A stretch of DNA of 7,106 nucleotides from assembly GCA_025455985.1 (NCBI GenBank), contig JALOLM010000108.1:1-7106 (forward strand). Direction: 5' to 3'. The notes beneath the pieces were generated by a model, which was given only the letters and a program-made list of their open reading frames with translations, made no database searches and was not told where the DNA came from. Of the stretch, positions 1-6,276 are shown in pieces. The stretch is from Candidatus Nanopelagicales bacterium. Its GTDB lineage: Bacteria; Actinomycetota; Actinomycetes; S36-B12; UBA10799. Made by a program: the position numbers and the translations under genes. Every line of letters begins with the position of its first letter. Position 1 is the stretch's first letter.

Positions 1-2094
1 GTCGCTCTTCACCGGACCGGGACGGAACAAGGAGATGTCGATGATGAGGTCGTTGAAATCACGCGGCCCGAACTTCCCGATCAGTTCCCGCTGACCCGGT
101 GACTCGATCTGGAAACAGCCGAGCGTCTTGGCCTTTCCGATGAGATCGAAGGTGTCCTCATCGTCGAAGGGCAGGTCATCGAGATCGACCTCCACGTCGT
201 CCACCCGACGGATCTCCGCGACCGCATGGGCCATCGCCGACTGCATCCTGATCCCGAGCACGTCGAGTTTCAAGAAGCCCATCGCCTCGACCTCGTCCTT
301 GTCGAACTGGCTCATCGGGAAACCCATCCAACTGGCCTCCACCGGTGTGCGGTCCAACAGAGAGGAGTCCGACAGCAGGACTCCGCAGGGGTGCATCGCG
401 ATGTGCCGCGGCAGGCCGTCGAGTGATTCGACGTGGTGCAGGAAACCGTCGAGCATGCCGCGTTCGGCCAATCTTCCGACCACCGAACTGCGCAGCTCCG
501 GAAGTTCGGCCACAGCGGCCCTGGCATCGCGGGCTGCGATATGCGGAAACGCCTTGGCGAACTCGTCGATCTCTGCGGCCGGCAGTCCCAACGCCGCGCC
601 GACATCACGGATCGCGTGCCGGACCTTGTAGGTGTCACGCATGCTCACACAAGCGCTGCGATGGGCGCCGAAGCGATCGACAATCCGCCGGTAGATGTCG
701 GTGCGGCGCGCGGACTCCACGTCGATGTCGATGTCGGGCAGAACCCGGCGCAATGGGGACAGGAAGCGTTCCATGAGCAGGTCGTGGCGGATCGGATCCA
801 CCCCGGAGATGCCGAGCAGGTAGTTGACCAGACTGCCCGCACCGGAGCCCCTGGCGGCCACTCGTATCCGCATGGTCCGGATCAGATCCACGACCTCGGC
901 GACGGTGAGGAAATAGCCGGCGAACCCCAGCGTTGCGATGGTGGCCAGCTCGTCGTCCAGCCGTGCCGTCGCCACACGTAGATCCCGGCTGCCGAACCGA
1001 CTGTTCAGTGCAGCCTCGCAGCGCGAGCGCAGTAGGACATCGGCCCGGCTGGCTTCCGCCCGGCGCTGCTCGTGCCGGTGACGGCGCGCAGCGTACCCAG
1101 CCATCACCGGCCCGACCGGCTCGGCCGGCGCCCGTCCGGACAAAAGCACGTCGAGTTCCGGAACGTGGATATCCCCGATGCCGAAGTCGGCCACCGGGTC
1201 CAGAACACACTGTTCGGCCAGGTCGTTGGTCACGGCCAGCAGGCGTCCCGCGTCAGGTCCGGCAACCTGTTCGGCGACCCCGAGCATGTGCGAGGTGCCG
1301 GCCAGGAAACCTCCGGAGTTCTCCCGGTCCAGATGCCGGCTGTCCAACGGCACGAGCCGACGGATGGCATCGAGCAGATCGGCGGTGGCAGCCTGCCGGG
1401 GATGGCAGTACCGCACCGCGTTGGTGAGTACCGCCGGAATCCCCCGATCCCGCGCGTACTCCCAAGTCCGCCGGGCCATCGCTGTGGACAGATCCGGACC
1501 CGGCCGCTGCTCTCCCCATATGCGTGGCGGGGTTCGGTGGTTGACGATCTCCAGATGGACCCGGCCCGCTGCCACGTGCCGCCATCTGTCCAGCAAACGG
1601 TCGGCAAGATCGAAACGGTGGCGGCTGATCGCCCGGCCCACCGCCGAGTCCGGGCCGAGTACAACCTGCAGGTCGCCGGGCGCCACGAACTCCTCCAGCA
1701 GGTTCCAGCCCACGACCGGATTACCTCTGGTGCCAGCCAGATGCGCCGCCGACACCAACCGGCTCAGCGCCGACCAGCCCCTACCTCCTCGCGCCAGCAG
1801 GACCACCCGCGGATCACGGCTGTCACGCCAGGTGCCGCCCCGCACCGGAGTCCGGGCCGCCACTGGTGGCGACTCTTCGGCTTGCTGGGCGAGGTCCACA
1901 CCGAGGATCCCGGACACGCCGTGCTCCTGACACGCCTGCATGAACCGGACCGCACCGTACAGCCCATCTCGATCCGTCAAAGCCAGCGCTGGCTGATCCA
2001 TCTCCGCTGCCCGCTGCACCAACTCGCGCGGGGAGCACACACCGTGGCGCAAGGAATAGAAGGAGGCCACATGTAAATGGCTGAACTGCGTCAT
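1..2094 (-). CDS. DNA polymerase III alpha subunit, DnaE-type, SOS-cassette paralogue (5' part; runs off left edge)
   Basis: C-family replicative-type DNA polymerase that would extend DNA primers, probably in damage-induced translesion synthesis. The frame is open without interruption from the ATG at 2094 to base 1, giving 698 residues of what is normally a protein of over 1000. Order: PHP domain (HLH at residues 6-8, TDRD at 40-43, NAVRY at 225-229), then the polymerase core. The core shows the RGSGAGSL motif just before PDIDID (453-458, catalytic D456 and D458), then GFLKLDVLG with the third catalytic Asp at 611, a CFQIES motif, and a LFRPGP motif near the left edge. The PHP domain has lost several metal ligands, so intrinsic proofreading is unlikely. 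The ATG overlaps the HEPN stop by ATGA and has no clear Shine-Dalgarno site, so translation is probably coupled. The HLH motif only five residues after the start supports this start. It resembles the Streptomyces-type extra DnaE more than DnaE1; whether it counts as DnaE2 cannot be settled here. The C-terminus is not visible. Confidence 0.95.
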   Translation of the reverse strand, partial: MTQFSHLHVASFYSLRHGVCSPRELVQRAAEMDQPALALTDRDGLYGAVRFMQACQEHGVSGILGVDLAQQAEESPPVAARTPVRGGTWRDSRDPRVVLLARGGRGWSALSRLVSAAHLAGTRGNPVVGWNLLEEFVAPGDLQVVLGPDSAVGRAISRHRFDLADRLLDRWRHVAAGRVHLEIVNHRTPPRIWGEQRPGPDLSTAMARRTWEYARDRGIPAVLTNAVRYCHPRQAATADLLDAIRRLVPLDSRHLDRENSGGFLAGTSHMLGVAEQVAGPDAGRLLAVTNDLAEQCVLDPVADFGIGDIHVPELDVLLSGRAPAEPVGPVMAGYAARRHRHEQRRAEASRADVLLRSRCEAALNSRFGSRDLRVATARLDDELATIATLGFAGYFLTVAEVVDLIRTMRIRVAARGSGAGSLVNYLLGISGVDPIRHDLLMERFLSPLRRVLPDIDIDVESARRTDIYRRIVDRFGAHRSACVSMRDTYKVRHAIRDVGAALGLPAAEIDEFAKAFPHIAARDARAAVAELPELRSSVVGRLAERGMLDGFLHHVESLDGLPRHIAMHPCGVLLSDSSLLDRTPVEASWMGFPMSQFDKDEVEAMGFLKLDVLGIRMQSAMAHAVAEIRRVDDVEVDLDDLPFDDEDTFDLIGKAKTLGCFQIESPGQRELIGKFGPRDFNDLIIDISLFRPGPVKSD

Positions 2095-2495
2095 CCCGCG
2101 CAACGCCAGGATGACGGAATCGGCAGCCCCACTTCGAGGATGCCGGCGATCTGCTCCAGGAACGCCTCCGCGTCGCGTACGAGATCGTCGGCCTGACGCT
2201 GCGTGACATGTTCGCGGCCGATCTCCACGAAGATCCGGCGCCGGCCGATCGCCTCGAAGTAGGCGCACCATTCCGCGAGTTCCGGGGCGATCCCCGGGAC
2301 CATCTGCCACACGCTGCGGATCCGGGCCGAGCGCGCCGGTTTGGCACGCAGGGCCAGCAGTGCGGCCCCGGCCCGCAGCGCCGCGACGTGAGCGGCGACG
2401 TAACGCTGCGAAGGGGTGGTGGCCTGGTAGGCGTCGTCAAGGGCGATCAGTGCGGTTCGCAGCAGATCTTTGCCTGCATGGTTCAGGGCAGCCAT
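2091..2495 (-). CDS. SAV_6107-family HEPN domain protein
   Basis: A 134-residue all-helical protein recognised as the SAV_6107-type HEPN family of actinobacteria. Visible features are an N-terminal helix, then RYVAAH (residues 31-36, an R-x4-H pattern as in many HEPN ribonucleases) followed by an Ala/Leu-rich helix. After these come a W-x-MVPGIAPELAEW segment and a C-terminal RQADDLVRDAEAF helix, all typical of this family. There is no signal peptide or membrane segment, so it is cytoplasmic. The start is set by a Shine-Dalgarno AAAGGGG at 2503-2509, 7 nt before the ATG and overlapping the stop of the DUF6504 gene. Its TGA overlaps the polymerase ATG. The function is unknown. The context points to a partner or regulator of the error-prone polymerase. 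RNA cleavage is possible from the R-x4-H pattern but unproven, since HEPN domains can also be purely structural. Confidence 0.93.
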   Translation of the reverse strand: MAALNHAGKDLLRTALIALDDAYQATTPSQRYVAAHVAALRAGAALLALRAKPARSARIRSVWQMVPGIAPELAEWCAYFEAIGRRRIFVEIGREHVTQRQADDLVRDAEAFLEQIAGILEVGLPIPSSWRCAG

Positions 2496-2508
2496 GATCC
2501 ATCCCCTT

Positions 2509-2802
2509 TCAGTCGAAGGTCCGCAGCAGGAACCACCGGCCGGCGGCCGGATCGAAACTCAGGTCGTACACGCCCTGCGCCGCACACCTGCCCGCAGAGG
2601 CCTCAACCCGCCACATCTGCACATCACGGCCGGTGGGTGCGGCGCTGATGTCCTTCCACCACACCCCGCACCGGTCCCACTGCTGCAGAACGTGTTTCAC
2701 GCGGTACAACCTGTCGCGCCACACGAACTGTTCGGGCGCTCCCGCCCCTGCCGCACATTTGACGTCGATTGCCCCGACGGACCGGTCATAGGATCGACTC
2801 AT
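2509..2802 (-). CDS. DUF6504 family protein
   Basis: A 97-residue soluble protein matching my knowledge of the DUF6504 family, small proteins encoded beside DnaE-like or Y-family polymerases in actinobacteria. Family-type signatures are FVWRDRLYRVKHVLQQW (about residues 26-42), a following GVWWKD, then MWRVEA and a C-terminal GVYDLSFD…RWFLLR block. The pattern of many Trp and Arg residues in short strands suggests a compact beta-rich fold. The frame stays open upstream to 2958, but the ATG at 2802 is chosen because GGAGGT (2809-2814) sits 6 nt before it and because a longer version would be read through the SOS boxes. A GTG immediately upstream of the ATG is possible but is too close to the Shine-Dalgarno site. 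It is the first gene of the operon, 13 nt before the HEPN gene, and is expected to be LexA-repressed. Its biochemical role is unknown. Confidence 0.9.
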   Translation of the reverse strand: MSRSYDRSVGAIDVKCAAGAGAPEQFVWRDRLYRVKHVLQQWDRCGVWWKDISAAPTGRDVQMWRVEASAGRCAAQGVYDLSFDPAAGRWFLLRTFD

Positions 2803-2808
2803 CACCGC

Positions 2809-2814
2809 ACCTCC
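2809..2814 (-). promoter_or_regulatory. Ribosome binding site of the DUF6504 gene
   Basis: GGAGGT on the minus strand, 6 nt before the ATG at 2802. It decides between the 97-residue start and longer upstream readings. Confidence 0.75.
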
Positions 2815-2848
2815 ATTGCTGACATTTGCTGACGCTTCCGAACTTTTC

Positions 2849-2864
2849 TCGAACTTCTGTTCGA
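2849..2864. promoter_or_regulatory. SOS box 1 (LexA operator), perfect consensus
   Basis: TCGAACTTCTGTTCGA matches the mycobacterial LexA consensus TCGAAC-N4-GTTCGA at every fixed position, with perfect 6-bp arms. It lies 46 bp upstream of the DUF6504 ATG, where a core promoter is expected. On the minus strand a TATCGA hexamer (2861-2866) overlaps its edge and could serve as a weak -10. LexA bound here would block the DUF6504–HEPN–polymerase operon until DNA damage triggers RecA-dependent LexA cleavage. The match is seen directly; the regulation is inferred from the known LexA system. Confidence 0.88.
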
Positions 2865-2905
2865 TACAAGCAGAACACTGCCACAGGGGTACGTCAAGAG
2901 ATTTT

Positions 2906-2921
2906 CCGAACATATGTTCGC
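2906..2921. promoter_or_regulatory. SOS box 2 (LexA operator)
   Basis: CGAACATATGTTCG (2907-2920) is a perfect 14-bp palindrome and fits the Gram-positive SOS consensus CGAACRNRYGTTYG exactly. The outer bases are C and C instead of the T and A preferred in mycobacteria. Its centre is 57 bp from the centre of box 1. It is further from the polymerase operon and nearer the MFS gene, so it could strengthen repression of the first by cooperative or looped LexA binding, or touch a rightward promoter. A TTGACG (-35-like, minus strand, 2892-2897) lies between the two boxes, but I see no well-spaced -10 for it. Confidence 0.82.
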
Positions 2922-2996
2922 AAAGATGTGAGCACTCACGGCGGTCCGACCGTGGCATCTGAGGGCCAGCCCGATCACGTCGTGTTCACCCGCGAG

Positions 2997-3008
2997 GTGC
3001 GGCCGCAC
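2997..3008. promoter_or_regulatory. Perfect 12-bp palindrome, possible operator for the MFS–GH2 operon
   Basis: GTGCGGCCGCAC reads the same on both strands and lies about 95 bp upstream of the MFS start. Carbohydrate operons are often controlled by regulators that bind such palindromes, but no regulator gene is in the window and a GC-rich palindrome of this length can arise by chance. Confidence 0.25.
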
Positions 3009-3090
3009 TCGTAGTGGTTGAGCACCGGACCCTGTCCCGCCCGACGGGCCACAACCCAGCAGATTCCGGCGATACGGTGCATGTGGACCC

Positions 3091-3097
3091 AAGGAGG
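3091..3097 (+). promoter_or_regulatory. Strong ribosome binding site of the MFS gene
   Basis: AAGGAGG, almost the full anti-16S match, 5 nt before the ATG at 3103. It fixes the start of the transporter. Confidence 0.8.
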
Positions 3098-3102
3098 CCA
3101 CG

Positions 3103-4419
3103 ATGACGCAGGCACCCCCACAACGCGCCGAACACCACCTGCGACCCACGGCGCTGGGCACCCGGACCTGGCTGGGCATCGTCATCATCGGACTGGTCGG
3201 CCAGATCGCCTGGACGGTCGAGAACCTCTACTTGAACGTCTTCGTCTACGACACCATCACCGACAACCCCAACACCATTGCGACCATGGTCGCGCTCAGC
3301 GCCGTGTCGGCCACGACCGCCGCCATCCTCATCGGCCCGTTGTCCGACCGCATCGGCAAGCGCCGGGTGTTCATCGCCGGCGGGTACCTGCTGTGGGGCG
3401 TGTCCACCATGCTGTTCGGGTTCATCACCGTGGACGCACTGGCCAGCCTTGTTCCCGCGGCCAGTGTCGTGGTCGCCACGGCCACCGCCGTCATTCTGCT
3501 GGACTGCCTGATGAGCTTCCTGGGGGCCAGCGCCAATGACGCGGCCTTCAACGCCTGGGTCACCGACATCACCTCCCCCGGGAACCGGGGACGGGTCGAA
3601 TCGGTGCTGGCCATGCTGCCCCTGATGTCGATGTTGCTGGTGTTCGGAGGCCTCGACGGCCTCACCAAGAGTGGCGACTGGCAGGTGTTCTTCCTGGTCA
3701 CGGGCGCACTGATGATCGTCGCGGGCTTCGTCGCCCTGGCGCTGATCCGCGACGTCCCCGGCGAACCACGCCAAACCGAGAGTCTGTGGCGAGCCATCGT
3801 GCACGGCCTGCGCCCGGATGCCATCCGGGAGAACCCGCCGCTGTATCTGACCCTGGCCGCGTTCGCGATCCTGGGCATCTCCACCCAGGTCTTCCTGCCG
3901 TATCTGATCATCTACATCCAGCGCTACCTGCAGATCGAGGCCTACGCCTTGGTCCTGGCAGTCGTGCTCGTGGGCGCGGCGGTCGTCAGCGTCCTGGGCG
4001 GGCGGATCATCGACCGGGTCGGCAAGGTCAACTTCATGCTGCCCGCAGCCGGTATCTACCTGATCGGGCTGCTGCTGATGGTGTTCGCCCGCGGCCTGGT
4101 ACCGGTGATCCTGGCCGGGCTGGTGATGATGTCCGGGTTCATGCTCAACATGGCCGTCATCGGCGCTGCCATCCGCGACTACTCCCCGCCCGACCGGGTG
4201 GGAATGGTGCAGGGCCTGCGGATGATCGCGATGGTGCTCATCCCCATGGTGATCGGTCCGTTCATCGGCGCGGCGGTCATCTCCGGTGCCGACGAGTACT
4301 ACGAGGACCTCGGGCAACTCAAGCAGGTACCGACGCCGGGGGTGTTCGTGGCAGCCGCTGTTGTGATCCTGCTGATCGCCATCCCGGTCCGCGCCCTGCG
4401 CAATAGGCAGGCTGCGTGA
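3103..4419 (+). CDS. MFS transporter, putative glycoside/sugar importer
   Basis: A 438-residue integral membrane protein of the major facilitator superfamily, at the usual length. About twelve hydrophobic segments can be picked out, near residues 22-42, 57-79, 89-110, 115-140, 165-187, 193-215, 246-272, 280-298, 310-328, 331-355, 367-393 and 412-428. The signature loop between helices 2 and 3 reads GPLSDRIGKRR (78-88), and the pseudo-repeat in the second half is GRIIDRVGK (300-308). Another conserved-looking stretch, NDAAFNAWVTD (145-155) followed by RGRVE, lies before helix 5. Both termini should face the cytoplasm. The start has an excellent ribosome binding site. Its last codons overlap the GH2 gene by GTGA, so the two are almost certainly co-translated. 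That suggests it carries the glycoside substrate of that enzyme inward. The substrate is not deducible, and an exporter role cannot be excluded. Confidence 0.94.
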   Translation: MTQAPPQRAEHHLRPTALGTRTWLGIVIIGLVGQIAWTVENLYLNVFVYDTITDNPNTIATMVALSAVSATTAAILIGPLSDRIGKRRVFIAGGYLLWGVSTMLFGFITVDALASLVPAASVVVATATAVILLDCLMSFLGASANDAAFNAWVTDITSPGNRGRVESVLAMLPLMSMLLVFGGLDGLTKSGDWQVFFLVTGALMIVAGFVALALIRDVPGEPRQTESLWRAIVHGLRPDAIRENPPLYLTLAAFAILGISTQVFLPYLIIYIQRYLQIEAYALVLAVVLVGAAVVSVLGGRIIDRVGKVNFMLPAAGIYLIGLLLMVFARGLVPVILAGLVMMSGFMLNMAVIGAAIRDYSPPDRVGMVQGLRMIAMVLIPMVIGPFIGAAVISGADEYYEDLGQLKQVPTPGVFVAAAVVILLIAIPVRALRNRQAA

Positions 4420-6164
4420 TACCCGCGCACCGCCCCCTGCTCACAGTCTGGGGCGAGGCGCTCGATCGCAACGATCCCTTGCCCGAACACCCGCGGCCAC
4501 AATTGCGCCGCGGGCATCACACCAGTCTGAACGGCTGGTGGGACTACGCCTTCAGGATCAGCGCGCGCGAGCCGACCGAATGGGACGGTCGGATCGTGGT
4601 GCCCTTCTCGCCAGAGTCACTGCTGTCGGGGGTCGGCAGGCAACTGCAACCTGGCGAGCACCTGCACTACCAGCGAACGTTCACGGCACCATCGGACCTG
4701 ACGGCTGAACGTCTACTGCTGCACTTCGGCGCGGTCGATCAGTGGTGCCGGGTGAGCGTCAACGGCACTGTCGTCGGCGAGCACCATGAGGGCTATCTGC
4801 CTTTCACCTTCGACATCACCGAGGTCGTGACCACCGGGACGAACACATTGCACGTCGTGGTCACCGACCCCACCGACACCGGCACCGGCCCTCGGGGCAA
4901 ACAAAAGCTGCAGCCCGGCGGCATCTGGTACACCGGGCAGTCGGGGATCTGGCAGACGGTCTGGCTGGAGGTGGTCCCGGAACAGCATGTGGAGTCGTTG
5001 CGCCTCGACCCCGATTTGGCAGGTTTCACGATCACGGTGGAAATCCACGGCGATCCGGCCGAGGTCGCTGTGGACGTCAGTTCACCCGACGGCCTGGTGG
5101 GTTCGGTCTCCGGGCGATCGGGCCAGCCCATCAGGGTCGATCTCGACACCCCGCATCTGTGGTCGCCGGAGGATCCTTTTCTGTACGACCTGGAGGTGCG
5201 CGCAGGCCACGACCGGGTCTTCAGCTACGTGGGCCTGCGCACGTTCGGCGTTGGCTCCGATGCTCGGGGAATCCCTCGCTTCTTACTCAACGGCGCGCCG
5301 TACTTCCACGCCGGCGTCTTGGATCAGGGCTACTGGTCGGACGGCATGTACACCGCCCCGCATGACGACGCGCTGGTCCACGACATCGCGACCATGAAGG
5401 ACCTCGGCTTCACCATGCTGCGCAAGCACATCAAGGTCGAACCGTTGCGCTGGTACTACCACTGTGACCGACTCGGCATGCTGGTCTGGCAGGACATGGT
5501 CAACGGCGGCGGCACCTACCGTCGACGTGTTGTCGAAGTGCCCGCAGTCACGCCGCTGAGACTCAACGACCGCTACCACCGACTGTTCGCCCGCGACGAT
5601 GCCCGGGCCCGCGAGGACTGGCTGCAGGATCTGCGCGTCATGCTCGAGGTGTTGCACAACGCCACCAGCATCGCCGTGTGGGTTCCGTTCAACGAGGGGT
5701 GGGGACAGTTCGACGCCAACGCCGTCGCCGCGCAGGTCGCACGCCTCGACCCGAGCCGCCCGGTGGACCACGCCAGCGGCTGGCACGACCAGGGGGGTGG
5801 TGACGTGCACAGCCTGCATGTCTACTTCCGCCCCTTCCGGATGCCACGGGGGCGCGACAGCCGAGTTCTCGCGCTGACTGAATACGGCGGGTACAGCCAG
5901 CGCCTGACCGACCACAGCGTGAGCCGCGACGAGTTCGGTTACCGCCGCTACGACTCGGCCAGGCAACTGGCCGACGCCTTCGTGTCGTTGCACACCGACC
6001 AGATCATCGGCGCGATCCCGCGGGGGTTGTCAGCCACGGTGTACACGCAACTGTCCGACGTCGAGGACGAGACCAACGGCCTGCTCACCTACGACCGCCG
6101 AGTCCTGAAGATCCCCGCTGAGCAGGTGCGCTCGGTGATCGAGCGACTGCGCCTGACGGACTGA
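4416..6164 (+). CDS. Glycoside hydrolase family 2 protein (beta-galactosidase-like, substrate unknown)
   Basis: A 582-residue retaining beta-glycosidase with the three-part GH2 core. These are a jelly-roll sugar-binding domain (about 35-180, beginning SLNGWWDYAF), an Ig-like sandwich (about 180-280, ending GLRTFGVG) and a catalytic TIM barrel (about 285-582). In the barrel, RKHIK (336-340) and WQDM (358-361) are family motifs. The acid/base is E427 in WVPFNEGWG, and the nucleophile is probably E489 in ALTEYGG. It lacks the extra C-terminal domains of LacZ. No N-x-K motif, the mark of beta-glucuronidases, is present. There is no signal peptide, so it acts in the cytoplasm on material imported by the MFS protein. 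The GTG start at 4416 overlaps the MFS stop. Residues soon after it (PEHPRPQLRR) look like the normal family N-terminus, supporting this start despite a weak Shine-Dalgarno site (GGCAGG at 4406-4411). Confidence 0.95.
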   Translation: MIPAHRPLLTVWGEALDRNDPLPEHPRPQLRRGHHTSLNGWWDYAFRISAREPTEWDGRIVVPFSPESLLSGVGRQLQPGEHLHYQRTFTAPSDLTAERLLLHFGAVDQWCRVSVNGTVVGEHHEGYLPFTFDITEVVTTGTNTLHVVVTDPTDTGTGPRGKQKLQPGGIWYTGQSGIWQTVWLEVVPEQHVESLRLDPDLAGFTITVEIHGDPAEVAVDVSSPDGLVGSVSGRSGQPIRVDLDTPHLWSPEDPFLYDLEVRAGHDRVFSYVGLRTFGVGSDARGIPRFLLNGAPYFHAGVLDQGYWSDGMYTAPHDDALVHDIATMKDLGFTMLRKHIKVEPLRWYYHCDRLGMLVWQDMVNGGGTYRRRVVEVPAVTPLRLNDRYHRLFARDDARAREDWLQDLRVMLEVLHNATSIAVWVPFNEGWGQFDANAVAAQVARLDPSRPVDHASGWHDQGGGDVHSLHVYFRPFRMPRGRDSRVLALTEYGGYSQRLTDHSVSRDEFGYRRYDSARQLADAFVSLHTDQIIGAIPRGLSATVYTQLSDVEDETNGLLTYDRRVLKIPAEQVRSVIERLRLTD

Positions 6165-6169
6165 TCACC

Positions 6170-6195
6170 AGCCGGACCGTGGGCCCTTCCCGGCT
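6170..6195 (+). terminator. Possible weak hairpin terminator after GH2
   Basis: AGCCGG (6170-6175) pairs with CCGGCT (6190-6195) around a 14-nt loop that contains GGGCCC. It starts 5 nt after the GH2 stop codon. There is no T tract, so if it acts at all it would be as an intrinsic-like or RNA-stabilising hairpin, as is common in actinobacteria. Confidence 0.3.
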
Positions 6196-6276
6196 TGCGC
6201 CTGATCGCCAGTGGTGACCTACTCGGCGGCATATGCCCGGGTTGGCCGGAGCGCCAGTGGCGGTGCCTGAGGTCGC

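Larger units (their letters stand above)
2803..3102. other. Divergent intergenic region between the polymerase cassette and the MFS–GH2 operon
   Basis: A 300-bp control region with no convincing gene. Besides the two SOS boxes it holds GTGAG-CA-CTCAC (2928-2939), the perfect 12-bp palindrome GTGCGGCCGCAC (2997-3008), and GCCCG-A-CGGGC (3039-3049). A TACGGT hexamer at 3073-3078 fits the mycobacterial TANNNT -10 pattern and would give the MFS gene a short leader, but no good -35 lies in front of it. The part from about 2820 to 2935 is clearly more AT-rich than its surroundings, as expected for promoters. Confidence 0.6.

Noticed and set aside
1072..2076. 334-residue plus-strand open frame across the polymerase gene
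   Set aside because: The composition is Arg/Pro/His-rich with no domain. The minus-strand polymerase frame is continuous and carries catalytic motifs.
1..2094. Polymerase gene as a frameshifted pseudogene, because only short minus-strand frames are apparent
   Set aside because: Codon-by-codon reading from 2094 to base 1 shows one uninterrupted frame with ordered family motifs. It seems broken only because its stop lies outside the window.
2866..2890. RecA-independent damage promoter (TGTCRGTG-N8-TANNNT type) upstream of the DUF6504 gene
   Set aside because: TGGCAGTG is present on the minus strand, but it differs from the motif core and the following hexamer TATCGA is misplaced and lacks the final T. 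The match is too weak.
2509..2958. A longer 149-residue version of the DUF6504 protein
   Set aside because: The extra N-terminus would be encoded by the SOS boxes and promoter region and looks unlike the family. The ATG at 2802 has a well-placed GGAGGT.
2986..4317. 443-residue open frame on the minus strand, antisense to the MFS gene
   Set aside because: It is very rich in His, Gln, Asp and Gly, typical of reading a high-GC gene backwards, and has no recognisable domain. The plus-strand MFS protein has clear family motifs and a strong ribosome binding site.
5283..5993. 236-residue minus-strand frame inside the GH2 gene
   Set aside because: It is antisense to the catalytic barrel, which has both active-site glutamates and family motifs; no domain is seen in the antisense reading.
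4416..6164. Beta-glucuronidase identity for the GH2 enzyme
   Set aside because: The size fits, but no Asn is followed by Lys at +2 anywhere in the protein, so the N-x-K motif used by glucuronidases to recognise the carboxylate is missing.
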